DNA of 34,842 bases from an uncultured Sphingomonadaceae bacterium (GTDB lineage Bacteria > Pseudomonadota > Alphaproteobacteria > Sphingomonadales > Sphingomonadaceae). Below, one piece after another: positions 16,971 through 25,836 of the stretch (the stretch's first letter is position 1; each line of letters begins with the position of its first letter). Below the pieces are notes generated by a model. It was not told the DNA's origin. It saw only the letters and a program-made list of their open reading frames with translations, and ran no database searches. The translations under genes were made by a program, and so were the position numbers. The stretch is taken from NCBI GenBank assembly GCA_947488845.1, contig CANLBM010000024.1, positions 1 to 34,842 on the forward strand. Direction: 5' to 3'.

Positions 16971-18098
16971 TCAGGTGACTTCGAGCTGGGCCAGTTTCAG
17001 CGAATGTGACCTTTTACTGCCGTAGCTGTCCTGCAGGACGAGGGCGCGTTTGTAGTGATGGGAAAGCTCGTATTCATCGGTCAGGCCGATTCCGCCATGC
17101 AGTTGTATAGACTGTTTGCCGATGAATTCGAAGGCATCTGCCATCGTGACCTTGGCGGCGGAGAGTTGGCGGATCGCCTGAACGGTCTCGGTCCCGTAAA
17201 GGCTGATCCCGGCAACGACGCTCTGCGCCAGTTCGTAGTGCATCAGCATTTCAGCGAGACGATGGCGCACGACCTGATTGGCGGCGAGTGCCTTGCCGAA
17301 CTGGACCCGGGTATTCATATATTCAGTGGTCAGTTCGAACATGCGGCGTAGAATGCCGAGGCATTCGACCACTGCGGCATGCGCGCCCATGCGATTCATG
17401 CTCTCAATGGCATGAGCGACCCCACTCTTGGTGACGACAATCGTGCTTGCGGGCATTACGACATTCTCGAATTCGATATCCGCAGCCGGAGTTCCGTCGA
17501 CGAGACGGTAATGATTTATGGCAACGCCCGGCGTGTTAGCCGGAACCAGCAGAAGAACGCTTGCTGGCTGATCGCCTGCATCATCAAGCGCGGCGCTGAC
17601 CAGAAGCAGGTCGACCGACGGATAGGTGACGAATTGCTTCCCGCCCGTTAGCGTGACGCGCTCTCCGCTCAACTTTGCCCGGCACTGCCCGGTTTCGGGC
17701 GCCTGGTCTTTCCGTTCCTCGGTAACCGCAACAGCGATTGTTTTGCTACCCGAAATCATGCCTTCCGCTAGCGATCGGGCGAGATTGCGGTCCTCGAAAC
17801 AGTCGAGCGCGATCGCGGGGATAGCAATATTTTCCGCAAACGGCTCTACCGCCAAGTGATAGCCGATGCATTCCTGAAGGATCGCAACTTCCTTTGTCGT
17901 GCCGCCCAATCCGCCCAGATCCGTTGAGAATGGCAAAGCCAACACCCCAAGCTCGGCTAGCTCGTTCCAGTTCGCTAGATCATAGCCGCGCCCGTGTTCG
18001 AGATAACGAGCGCGATTCTGGATGGAATATCGATCTGAGAAGAAATTACTCACGGTATCGCGGTAAAGGTTTTGCTCTTCAGTCAGCTCAAAGTTCAT
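16971..18098 (-). CDS. Acyl-CoA dehydrogenase (short form)
   Basis: A 375-residue ACAD starting MNFELTEEQNLYRDTVSNFF, with LPFSTDLGGLGG near 55-66, a middle domain lacking the classical SEPGxGSD motif, and C-terminal NTRVQFGKALAANQVVRHRL and QLHGGIGLTDEYELSHHYKR. It parallels the short-form ACAD at 4854 and may pair with the long form at 15675 even though the two are convergent. ATG 18098 has AGGA eight bases upstream. It is transcribed from the 601-bp divergent region shared with the 18700 gene. Dehydrogenation of an acyl-CoA is expected; substrate unknown. Confidence 0.9.
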   Translation of the reverse strand: MNFELTEEQNLYRDTVSNFFSDRYSIQNRARYLEHGRGYDLANWNELAELGVLALPFSTDLGGLGGTTKEVAILQECIGYHLAVEPFAENIAIPAIALDCFEDRNLARSLAEGMISGSKTIAVAVTEERKDQAPETGQCRAKLSGERVTLTGGKQFVTYPSVDLLLVSAALDDAGDQPASVLLLVPANTPGVAINHYRLVDGTPAADIEFENVVMPASTIVVTKSGVAHAIESMNRMGAHAAVVECLGILRRMFELTTEYMNTRVQFGKALAANQVVRHRLAEMLMHYELAQSVVAGISLYGTETVQAIRQLSAAKVTMADAFEFIGKQSIQLHGGIGLTDEYELSHHYKRALVLQDSYGSKRSHSLKLAQLEVT

Positions 18099-18363
18099 CG
18101 CGATTCCTAAAAAAGAGTATTCTCTATAGTTTTAATGTCGCGATTTACAGGGAATGGCAAGAAAGTTGTTGCATGTTGCGGTATTTGCCCTCGATCTAGG
18201 GGATCGCCTTGCTGTGAAATCCACCATCCGGGGGAGAGTTGGGTGCAGGGCCGAGAATGCGAAACCAGGAGGCATCTGTGAGTCTGGACCTCGCGAAAAC
18301 TCTGGGTTTGTGGAAATGATAACGAGTCTTGCTGTCACCCGAATATGAAGCGCGGTACCTACC

Positions 18364-18402
18364 CCGCCGGGTACGTTTTGGAATAGGCAGCTGACCCGGC
18401 GG
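18364..18402. repeat. 9-bp perfect inverted repeat
   Basis: CCGCCGGGT (18364-18372) is the exact reverse complement of ACCCGGCGG (18394-18402), with 21 bases between. It could be a regulator site pair or an mRNA or terminator stem. It is well away from both flanking starts. Confidence 0.5.
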
Positions 18403-18569
18403 TTGAATGGTTCGATAGGCATTCTGACGTTGACCAGGCGCGGCAGCTAATGTGTGTGCCGCAGCCGCATTTCGCCTGGGCGCATATCGCTGCTCCTTCA
18501 TCACCTTTGCTCCGCTGATTTTGCAGCGATTGCGGACCACTAGCAAAGCTGACGTAGATGATCATCAAA

Positions 18570-18607
18570 TGCCAAAAATACAACAAAGTATAATTAATTG
18601 ATTGGCA
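18570..18607. promoter_or_regulatory. Inverted TGCCAA/TTGGCA pair flanking a TATAAT box
   Basis: TGCCAA (18570-18575) and TTGGCA (18602-18607) are inverted and 26 bases apart, and TATAAT (18589-18594) lies between them. Such symmetry around a -10 box is a plausible operator for the rightward operon, possibly bound by the TetR protein at its far end. No good -35 box is seen, so this is tentative. Confidence 0.35.
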
Positions 18608-18699
18608 CGACGATCCGATTGAGTTATGCAATTAATACTCGCTAAGGTAAATTTGGGATTCGGTGGCGAAAAATATAACACTAGGGGATTTTTAAAGGC

Positions 18700-20652
18700 A
18701 TGAAAGCGCTGGAGCCGATCTCGATAGGAAGCGTAGAAATACCCAACAGGGTAGTTCGTACCGCTCACGGAACCCACTTCGGGGACGGCGGGTTCTCGCC
18801 AACCCTAATAGATTATCATGTCGAGCGTGCCCGGGGCGGCGTGGGACTCACGATTCTTGAAATCGCCGGAGTTCACCCGACTTGTCCTTCATCAATCTGC
18901 AATTTTGACGATTCAATTATCGATGGTTATGTGCGGTTGATGGAGGCAATACGCCCCCATGGCATGCGGGTCTTCCAGCAATTGTGGCATGCCGGGCACA
19001 ATGGCCTCCCGCTGGATGGTGGGCCGCCGTGGTCCTCTTGCGATTTGCCGAGCCCAGTTCTCGGCGTAGTACCAATCGGCATGAACAAAGCGCAGATTGA
19101 GGAATTGGTCGCGGCTTTCGCCGCTGCGGCCGAGCGTTGCAAGAAGGGTGGTATTGACGGGGTCGAGCTGCATGCTTCGCACGGCTATCTGCCGCAGCAA
19201 TTTATGTCAGCGATGCTCAACCACCGTGATGACGAGTACGGCGGTAGCTTCGAAAGCCGGATGCGCTTCACCGTCGAGGTACTGTCTGCCATCCGCGAAC
19301 GGGTCGGTGCCGATTATCCGGTGGGCGTCCGGCTCAGTCCCGAAATTGTTGAAGGCGGAATGACACCCGAGGAGACCGCGAAGGCGGCAAGCTATCTCGA
19401 GGAGCGGAATCTCATCGACTTTCTCGACGTATCAATGGGCGGCTATTTCGCTTTTCCCAAGATGATCGGAGGGATGTTCGAACCTGCGGGCTACGAATTG
19501 CCTACCAGCACTCCGGTGACTTCGGCGGTCACGGTTCCTCGCATTGTAACGGGCCGTTTTCGCACGCTGGAGGAAGTCAGCCAAGTCATTTCAGAGGGAA
19601 CGGCCGATCTTGTCGGCATGACCCGCGCGCACATCGCCGATGCAGCGATCGTGCGCAAAACGCGGGAAGGCAGAGAGGCCGAAATCAGGCCCTGCATCGC
19701 TTGCAACCAAGGCTGCGTGGGAATGCTTCTCGGGCCGGAACGGCGAATGGGCTGTACGATCAATCCCTATATCGGGCGCGAGGGCGAGGTGAACGACGAC
19801 AAGCTGCCGCAGCCGGATGGGAAGCGGACGGTACTAGTGGTTGGCGGTGGTCCGGCCGGAATGGAGGCGGCGAGGATCGCGCGGTTGCGCGGGCACAACG
19901 TTATCCTTGCCGAAGCTGCGCCCGAACTGGGCGGACAGATCAGGATTGCAGCGCTTGCGCCCCGGCACCAGGCGATTGCGGATTATACGCTTTGGCAGGA
20001 ATCGGAAATCTACCGCCTGGGCGTCGATGTGCGTCTCAGTACCTATGTGGATGCGGACGATATCGCCGGGTTTGGCGCCGATCGTGTGATCATTGCCACC
20101 GGATCTTATCCGCGGATGGACGGGATTCAGATGGCCATTCCCGCCCGTCCCATGGAGGGGATCGACCACTCTGATGCAATGTCATCGATCGAGTTTTTCA
20201 CCGGACGGCGCAATACCAGCCCGACACATGCGATCGTGATAGACGATGTCGGTCATTACGAAGGGATCGCGGTAGCCGAGGCACTGATCGAAAAAGGGGC
20301 CGCAGTGACTTTTGTTACCCGCCACAAGGCTTTTGCCCATTTGCTGGATTCTGCCCTTCAGCCCGAGCCTGCGTTGCAACGCTTAAACCGCGGCAAGTTC
20401 CGGTTGCATCTGCGTTCGCATGTCGATGCCTTCGATGGATCGGAGGCGGTGTTGCACGACCTGCACGGCGGCGGCGAATACCGCGTCCCGGCGGAATGGG
20501 CCGTCATGGTCAGCCATAACCGCGCGGCCGTCGAACCCTTCACGGACCTGCGAGATTCAAATTCCGACATTATATTTGTGGGGGACGCAAACAGTCCGCG
20601 CTTTCTCCTGCGCGCTATCGCTGAAGGAAACGGGGCGGGCTGCCAAGTGTGA
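18700..20652 (+). CDS. OYE/2,4-dienoyl-CoA reductase-like flavoprotein (FMN, 4Fe-4S, FAD)
   Basis: A 650-residue three-domain enzyme. The N-terminal TIM barrel (1-320) is an Old Yellow Enzyme domain with VELHASHGYLPQQFMS at 155-170. A cysteine cluster, Cys332, Cys335, Cys339 and Cys352, should hold a 4Fe-4S centre. An FAD Rossmann motif GGGPAG (382-387) opens the C-terminal half. The layout is that of FadH dienoyl-CoA reductase, trimethylamine dehydrogenase and the bile-acid enzymes BaiCD/BaiH, which reduce or oxidise carbon-carbon bonds beside a carbonyl. It starts the rightward operon. Reduction of an enone or dienoyl-CoA is likely; the direction cannot be told from sequence. Confidence 0.9.
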   Translation: MKALEPISIGSVEIPNRVVRTAHGTHFGDGGFSPTLIDYHVERARGGVGLTILEIAGVHPTCPSSICNFDDSIIDGYVRLMEAIRPHGMRVFQQLWHAGHNGLPLDGGPPWSSCDLPSPVLGVVPIGMNKAQIEELVAAFAAAAERCKKGGIDGVELHASHGYLPQQFMSAMLNHRDDEYGGSFESRMRFTVEVLSAIRERVGADYPVGVRLSPEIVEGGMTPEETAKAASYLEERNLIDFLDVSMGGYFAFPKMIGGMFEPAGYELPTSTPVTSAVTVPRIVTGRFRTLEEVSQVISEGTADLVGMTRAHIADAAIVRKTREGREAEIRPCIACNQGCVGMLLGPERRMGCTINPYIGREGEVNDDKLPQPDGKRTVLVVGGGPAGMEAARIARLRGHNVILAEAAPELGGQIRIAALAPRHQAIADYTLWQESEIYRLGVDVRLSTYVDADDIAGFGADRVIIATGSYPRMDGIQMAIPARPMEGIDHSDAMSSIEFFTGRRNTSPTHAIVIDDVGHYEGIAVAEALIEKGAAVTFVTRHKAFAHLLDSALQPEPALQRLNRGKFRLHLRSHVDAFDGSEAVLHDLHGGGEYRVPAEWAVMVSHNRAAVEPFTDLRDSNSDIIFVGDANSPRFLLRAIAEGNGAGCQV

Positions 20653-20712
20653 GGCCGTTCGACGACTAGCGCCAAAAATGATTGGAATTGAACTGATGGA
20701 AAGAGGATTGAA

Positions 20713-21957
20713 ATGACTTCAGATAGCCAAAGCGCGGATTCAGGCGAGTTGAACTTCGCAGACCCTCAAGTGATGGAATGCCCTTACCCCTTATACGAGA
20801 AGTTGCGAGACGAGGCACCAGCCTACTTCGTGGAGGCAACCGGTTTCTGGATAATCAGTCGTTACGACGACTGTCTGGCAGCAATTCGGAACCCGAAGGT
20901 TTTCTCTAGCAAGATGGGCTTCCGGCCTGGTGCCGTCCCCAGTGAGGTAATGCGGATTTATGAAGAGGAAGGCTTCGGCGACCTCCCCGATACGCTGGTT
21001 AGCAACGATCCGCCCTCGCACACGCGCTATCGCAAGCTGGTTGACCGCACCTTTACGGCCGGTCGTGTGCGCCAGATGGAAGATTACATGGTCGAGGTCG
21101 TCAGCGAGCTGATTGACGATTTTATTGCCGATGGGCGCCTTAAGGTGATGAACGACTTCGCCATTCCCGTTCCAATGTATGTGATCGCTGACCAGCTCGG
21201 CGTACCGCGCAGCGACCGCGACAAGTTCAAGGAATGGTCTGACGCTGCAGTTGCCCCGCTCGGTATGCTGATTTCCGATGAACGCAAGATCGAATGCGCC
21301 AAGCTCGCGGTCGAGATGCAGCACTATTTCGTCAAGGTCTTCGACGATCGCCGGAAAAATCCCCGCGACGACATCATTTCCGATTTGGTGACAAAGGAAG
21401 TAGACGGGACGCTGCTCGATACGCCCGAGCTGCTGTCTGTCCTGAATCAGCTGCTCGTAGCTGGCAACGAAACCACCACGAGCGCGATCGGAGCCTCAGT
21501 TGTTCAGCTCGCCCAAGATCCCGAATTGGTCGAGCTACTCGCCAGCCAGCCGGACAAATGTAACAATTTTGCAGAAGAAATCCTCCGTTATGAATCTCCG
21601 GTCCAAGGGTTATTCCGAATGACGACCGAGGATGTCGAGGTTGGTGGGACCGCCATTCCCAAGGGCAGCCTCGTGAACCTGCGTTATGGTTCGGCCAATC
21701 GGGACGAGAACAAGTACGAATGCCCGGCGGAATTCAACGTCGACCGCAAGAATGCATCTTCCCATCTCGCCTTCGGGGCGGGCATCCACCACTGCATCGG
21801 TGCCCAATTGGCGCGTCGCGAGATCGCGATCGCGGTCCGCGAATTGGCGAACCGGCTGAAGGACATCCGCTTGGCTGACCCGGACACGCTCTCGCATACG
21901 CCGAGCATGATCCTGCGTGGCCTCAATGAATTTGAGATCGAATTCTCGGAACGGTGA
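20713..21957 (+). CDS. Cytochrome P450 (class I, soluble)
   Basis: A 414-residue P450 with I-helix AGNETT (250-255), EILR as the ExxR motif (289-292) and heme loop FGAGIHHCIG with Cys361. It is unlike the CYP153-type gene at 11784 and closer to the broad group of soluble bacterial P450s acting on terpenoids and steroids (NDPPSHTRYRKLVDRTF, SANRDENKY). AGAGGA precedes the ATG. It lies 60 bases after the flavoprotein and overlaps the next gene region. No ferredoxin or reductase is beside it; the ferredoxin at 13077 could serve both P450s. The site of hydroxylation is unknown. Confidence 0.92.
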   Translation: MTSDSQSADSGELNFADPQVMECPYPLYEKLRDEAPAYFVEATGFWIISRYDDCLAAIRNPKVFSSKMGFRPGAVPSEVMRIYEEEGFGDLPDTLVSNDPPSHTRYRKLVDRTFTAGRVRQMEDYMVEVVSELIDDFIADGRLKVMNDFAIPVPMYVIADQLGVPRSDRDKFKEWSDAAVAPLGMLISDERKIECAKLAVEMQHYFVKVFDDRRKNPRDDIISDLVTKEVDGTLLDTPELLSVLNQLLVAGNETTTSAIGASVVQLAQDPELVELLASQPDKCNNFAEEILRYESPVQGLFRMTTEDVEVGGTAIPKGSLVNLRYGSANRDENKYECPAEFNVDRKNASSHLAFGAGIHHCIGAQLARREIAIAVRELANRLKDIRLADPDTLSHTPSMILRGLNEFEIEFSER

Positions 21958-21977
21958 GAGCGGAGATGGAAGACGAC

Positions 21978-23405
21978 ATGACCTTTGATTACGATGTCAT
22001 TGTGATCGGTGGCGGAGGTGCCGGAATGGCGGCCGCCATCTCGGCACATGACTCAGGTGCGCGCGTGGCTCTGCTGGAAGCCGCCGAGCAGCTGGGCGGA
22101 TCGACGGCACTTTCGGGTGGCGTTGTCTATGGTGCGCCGACCAGTGTCCAGCGCGCGGCCGGCATTGAAGATGATAGTGTCGATGCGATGTTCGAATATT
22201 ACATGACACTCAACCAGCACAAGGTTGAGCCAGGGATAGTTCGTCGCCTGTGCGAACTATCCGGGCCTGCGATCGAATGGCTTATCCAGCTGGGCGTGAA
22301 ATTCGACCCAGCCGAACTTTATGCCTCGGGCGTGGAAAGCGTCGCGCGCGGTCACAAGGCGGCTGGCAATGGCGCTGCCATCACGGAGGTTCTCGACCGC
22401 GAGGTCAGCCGCCGCGAAATCGACGTGTCGCGCGCCTGCCGGGTGACTGCATTGCATACTAACGAAAACGGTGCCGTGCGAGGTGTGGTGCTGGACGGCG
22501 AAATCGTGAGTGCACGAAACGTGATCATCGCCACAGGCGGTTTTGGCCACAATAAGTTGCTGCTGAACCGCCACTATCCCGAAGCTGCGCAGCACGGAGA
22601 CTGGACTTGGGCGATAACCGCAAAAACCTGCACCGGCGACGGCTTGCTGATGGGGCAAGAAGCTGGTGCTGATATCGCCGGCCATAATCGCGGTCTGCTG
22701 CTGACGACACCCGGCTTCTACCGCGATCTCGAAGTTTTTGTCCCCGGCTGGCTGGTTTACGTTAACCGGGAAGGCCGCCGGTTCATCGATGAAACCACCG
22801 AATATGCGGTGATGTCTGGAGTGGTGAAGGATCAACTTGGCGGTTCGGTCTTTGCGGTATTCGACGAAACAGCGCGTGCCACTGCTGAGCCCGAACCACG
22901 CTATGCAGATGCGCACAAGGCAGGCATTATCACGCTCAACTGGGTGACCGACAAAATCGACGAACAGATCGGGAAGGGCAAGGTTGTGAAGGCTGATACG
23001 CTGTCCGAACTGGCCGATCTGATGGGGATCGAAAGCGATACGCTGGAAACCACGATCAACCGCTATAATTCGGATTGCGAGAAGGGTGAGGACAGCAAGT
23101 TCCGCAAAGATGCCAGCTTGATGAAGCCGGTTGTGCAGCCACCTTTCTATGCGGCGGAAATTCGTCCGGCGATTGTCTGCCTCACTTCTACGGGCCTGCG
23201 GGTGGATGAGGACACGCACGTTCTCGACAGCGCCGATCAGCCGATCAGCGGCCTGTATTCCGCTGGCGAGGTGTCGGGCGGCGTTTTGGGCGACCGGTAC
23301 ATCGGTGGTGGCAATTCCATCGCCAACGCGATCGTCTTCGGCCGCGTGGCGGGCGAACAGGCGGCGCGCGAGGCAGGGGCGACAGCAAACAGGGAGCCAG
23401 CATGA
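21978..23405 (+). CDS. FAD-dependent dehydrogenase (KSTD/fumarate reductase-like)
   Basis: A 475-residue FAD_binding_2 flavoprotein. The dinucleotide motif IGGGGAGMAAA spans residues 10-20, followed by LGGSTALSGG, an IIATGGFGHN motif, and a C-terminal GLYSAGEVSGGVLGDRYIGG with GNSIANAIVFGR. The family covers 3-ketosteroid delta-1-dehydrogenase and soluble fumarate reductases, which make or reduce double bonds next to carbonyls. The C-terminus is nearer the fumarate-reductase type. The ATG at 21978 is chosen because GGAAG precedes it; a GTG at 21954 would overlap the P450 stop. It overlaps the SDR gene at its end. Substrate is unknown. Confidence 0.87.
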   Translation: MTFDYDVIVIGGGGAGMAAAISAHDSGARVALLEAAEQLGGSTALSGGVVYGAPTSVQRAAGIEDDSVDAMFEYYMTLNQHKVEPGIVRRLCELSGPAIEWLIQLGVKFDPAELYASGVESVARGHKAAGNGAAITEVLDREVSRREIDVSRACRVTALHTNENGAVRGVVLDGEIVSARNVIIATGGFGHNKLLLNRHYPEAAQHGDWTWAITAKTCTGDGLLMGQEAGADIAGHNRGLLLTTPGFYRDLEVFVPGWLVYVNREGRRFIDETTEYAVMSGVVKDQLGGSVFAVFDETARATAEPEPRYADAHKAGIITLNWVTDKIDEQIGKGKVVKADTLSELADLMGIESDTLETTINRYNSDCEKGEDSKFRKDASLMKPVVQPPFYAAEIRPAIVCLTSTGLRVDEDTHVLDSADQPISGLYSAGEVSGGVLGDRYIGGGNSIANAIVFGRVAGEQAAREAGATANREPA

Positions 23406-24166
23406 TGGCAGACGATCTATCTCTTGAAGGCAAGGTGGCGCTCGTCACCGGAGCTGCGCAGGGAATCGGGCGCGAAATCGCGAGCCGGTTGGCGCAGCAC
23501 GGTGCGCGGGTGATCCTGACTGATGTCGAGCCTCAGCTTGGCAAGGAAGCCGCCGCCGAGATGAAAGATGCTTCCTATTGCGATCTTGATGTGACCAGCC
23601 AAGCCCAGTGGGAAAAGACGATCGAGGCGCTGCGCGAGGAGCACGGACGTCTGGATGTTCTGGTCAACAACGCAGGCATCAGTCCGGCGGCGAATATCGA
23701 GCAGACCGACCTCGATTTGTGGCGGCGCGTCCAAGCGATCAATGTCGAGAGCGTGTTTCTCGGATGCCGGACCGCACTGCCGCTGATGCGCGAATCCGGC
23801 GACGGCGGTTCAATCGTCAACCTCAGTTCAATCCAGGGCCTGCGCCCTGCAGCGCCGCTGGCTGCATACTCGGCATCCAAAGCGGCTGTGCGCGCTTTGA
23901 CCAAATCGGTGGCACTGCACGCCGCAGGCGACGGTATACGCTGTAATTCGGTTCATCCGGGCGGAGTTCACACAAGGATGCTCGATGATTTCGCCGCACT
24001 GACCGGCGATGCGGATGCGGCCATGGCCCAGATGAATGCGGCGAACCCACTTGGCCGGGTGGGCCAGCCGCTCGATATCGCGAACGGGGTTTTATACCTT
24101 GCGTCTGACCTGTCTGTCTGGGTGACCGGTCTTGAACTTGTGATCGACGGAGGCTCCACTTTGTGA
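23402..24166 (+). CDS. Short-chain dehydrogenase/reductase (SDR)
   Basis: A 254-residue classical SDR: cofactor motif TGAAQGIG at 16-23, NNAG at 89-92, and catalytic Ser143 (NLSSIQG) with Tyr156 and Lys160 (YSASK). The acidic residue at the end of strand 2 (LTDVEP, Asp41) suggests NAD(H) preference. It ends with VTGLELVIDGGSTL as in the 3-alpha/20-beta hydroxysteroid dehydrogenase group. ATG overlaps the previous stop (ATGA). It should oxidise a hydroxyl made by one of the oxygenases to a ketone, or the reverse. Confidence 0.92.
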   Translation: MMADDLSLEGKVALVTGAAQGIGREIASRLAQHGARVILTDVEPQLGKEAAAEMKDASYCDLDVTSQAQWEKTIEALREEHGRLDVLVNNAGISPAANIEQTDLDLWRRVQAINVESVFLGCRTALPLMRESGDGGSIVNLSSIQGLRPAAPLAAYSASKAAVRALTKSVALHAAGDGIRCNSVHPGGVHTRMLDDFAALTGDADAAMAQMNAANPLGRVGQPLDIANGVLYLASDLSVWVTGLELVIDGGSTL

Positions 24167-25836
24167 TGCGCGGTACGCTGGATCCTTCCGGTTGGCGCGT
24201 GTGGCGGAGCCAGGACGAGATGAACGATCTCGTCGAACGCGGCGTGTGGGAGAACCGCACGACCTGGCAGGACGCGGTGTCGAAGGCAGACGCAGACCCC
24301 GATGGCGTGGCGATCTGGTTCGACGATGGGTCCGAATTAAAATATCGTGAGGGCGTGGAAGAGGCCCGCCGACTGGCTGTTTCACTCGTCGAATTGGGCC
24401 TCAAAAAAGGCGATGTTGTCAGTGCCAACCTGCCGAACTGGCGGGAAATGGCAATTATTAATCTAGCCTGCTGCGCGCTCGGTTTAGTGATCAATCCAAT
24501 TATCCCGATTTATCGCGATCGCGAGGTTGGGTTCATCCTGAAAGATGCCGGAACGCGCCTGCTGTTTACGCCAGGCGGGATGAGCAATTTCGACTATCCC
24601 GCAATGGGGCGGCAACTCGCCGAACAGACGCCGTCGTTGGAATGGGTTGTCACTGTGCGGCCCGGCGAGGGCAAGCCGGTTGATCAGAGTTATTCTGCAT
24701 TAGTTGAACATGGCGATCCGGGCCGGTTCGAAGCCACGGAAGTAGATCCCAACCAAATCAAGCTGCTAATGTACACTTCGGGCACTACCGGGGTCCCGAA
24801 AGGCGTTCTACACAGCCACAACACGTTGAGGCGATCCGCGGCCAATTCCGCCGAAGCGCGCGGAGTAGGAGAAGGGGATATCACCCTGATGGCGTCGCCG
24901 GTCACTCACGTGACAGGCTATTCTTCGCTGGAACAGGCGTTCAATTCGCCGATCAAGACCGCGCTGATGTCCCGATGGGACAAAGTTGCGGCGATCGATT
25001 TCATTGAGCGGAGCGGGGCGACGCTGACTGTGGGGGCGACACCGTTCCTCAAGGAATTGGTGGATGAAGCGCAGGCGCGCGGTACCGGCCTGCCCAGCCT
25101 GAGACAATTCGCCTGCGGCGGGGCCGAAGTGCCTCCGCAACTAATCGGGCGTGCGCATGAAGTGCTGGAGAACTGCCGGTGCTTCCGGGTGTATGGAAGT
25201 ACGGAAGTGCCGCTCGTCACACAGGGTTTTCAGCAGGTCGAACATGCTCGGCTTGCTGCTGAAACCGATGGCTGCATCCATAATTACGACGTGCGGATCG
25301 TTGATATCCAGGGCGACGACGTGGTACCGGGCGACGAAGGCGAGATTTTGGCCCGGGGCCCGTCCATGTTCCTCGGCTACTCCGACTGGGAAGAAACCGC
25401 GAAGGCCATTGATGAAGATGGCTATTTTCATACCGGCGATCTGGTCCGCGCTGGCGAACAGGGAAGCATCCTGGTCAGCGGCCGGCTGAAGGATATTATC
25501 ATTCGCGGCGGCGAGAATCTGAGCGCGAAAGAGATCGAGGATGTGCTTCATCGCCATCCCGCGATCCAGGAAGCCGCGGTAGTTTCCATGCCCCATCCGC
25601 GGTTGGGCGAGGGTGTCTGCGTCTGGCTGATCTTGCATGACGGGCAAGCAGCCCCCGGTGTCGAGGAATTGGGTCGGTTTGTTCGCGAGCAGGGCCTGGC
25701 TCCGCAAAAGGCCCCTGAACAAATTGAAATAGTGAATGATCTTCCCCGAACCGCTTCGGGCAAGATCCAGAAAAATATCTTGCGGGAAAATATTCGCGAG
25801 AAAGAAAAACTAACAAGGGAGTGGATTACATGCTGA
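24166..25836 (+). CDS. Acyl-CoA ligase (AMP-forming), second copy
   Basis: An ANL-superfamily ligase of about 556 residues with P-loop TSGTTGVPKG near 203-212, FRVYGSTEVPLVTQG, the hinge GRLKDIIIRGGENLSAKEIE, and the C-terminal PRTASGKIQKN lysine. It resembles cyclohexanecarboxylate- and medium-chain-type CoA ligases more than the FadD19-like enzyme at 3178. The start is either the ATG at 24166, overlapping the SDR stop (TGATG), or the GTG at 24163, which is nine bases after GGAGG. It activates an acid for beta-oxidation or side-chain cleavage. The next gene starts inside its last codons. Confidence 0.9.
   Translation: MRGTLDPSGWRVWRSQDEMNDLVERGVWENRTTWQDAVSKADADPDGVAIWFDDGSELKYREGVEEARRLAVSLVELGLKKGDVVSANLPNWREMAIINLACCALGLVINPIIPIYRDREVGFILKDAGTRLLFTPGGMSNFDYPAMGRQLAEQTPSLEWVVTVRPGEGKPVDQSYSALVEHGDPGRFEATEVDPNQIKLLMYTSGTTGVPKGVLHSHNTLRRSAANSAEARGVGEGDITLMASPVTHVTGYSSLEQAFNSPIKTALMSRWDKVAAIDFIERSGATLTVGATPFLKELVDEAQARGTGLPSLRQFACGGAEVPPQLIGRAHEVLENCRCFRVYGSTEVPLVTQGFQQVEHARLAAETDGCIHNYDVRIVDIQGDDVVPGDEGEILARGPSMFLGYSDWEETAKAIDEDGYFHTGDLVRAGEQGSILVSGRLKDIIIRGGENLSAKEIEDVLHRHPAIQEAAVVSMPHPRLGEGVCVWLILHDGQAAPGVEELGRFVREQGLAPQKAPEQIEIVNDLPRTASGKIQKNILRENIREKEKLTREWITC

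Larger units (their letters stand above)
18099..18699. other. 601-bp divergent intergenic region
   Basis: No convincing gene is seen here. Short open frames on both strands lack any recognisable family pattern. Two inverted repeats stand out, at 18364-18402 and 18570-18607, and an AT-rich stretch (18561-18680) before the rightward operon contains TATAAT at 18589-18594. Promoters for the convergent-facing ACAD (leftward) and the flavoprotein operon (rightward) must lie here, but neither has a clear pair of boxes. Confidence 0.5.

Noticed and set aside
18196..18546. Small minus-strand frame in the divergent intergenic region
   Set aside because: Arginine/proline-rich with no conserved pattern, typical of out-of-frame GC-rich sequence.
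22257..23219. 320-residue minus-strand frame opposite the FAD dehydrogenase
   Set aside because: Antisense shadow of a clear flavoprotein with no family features.
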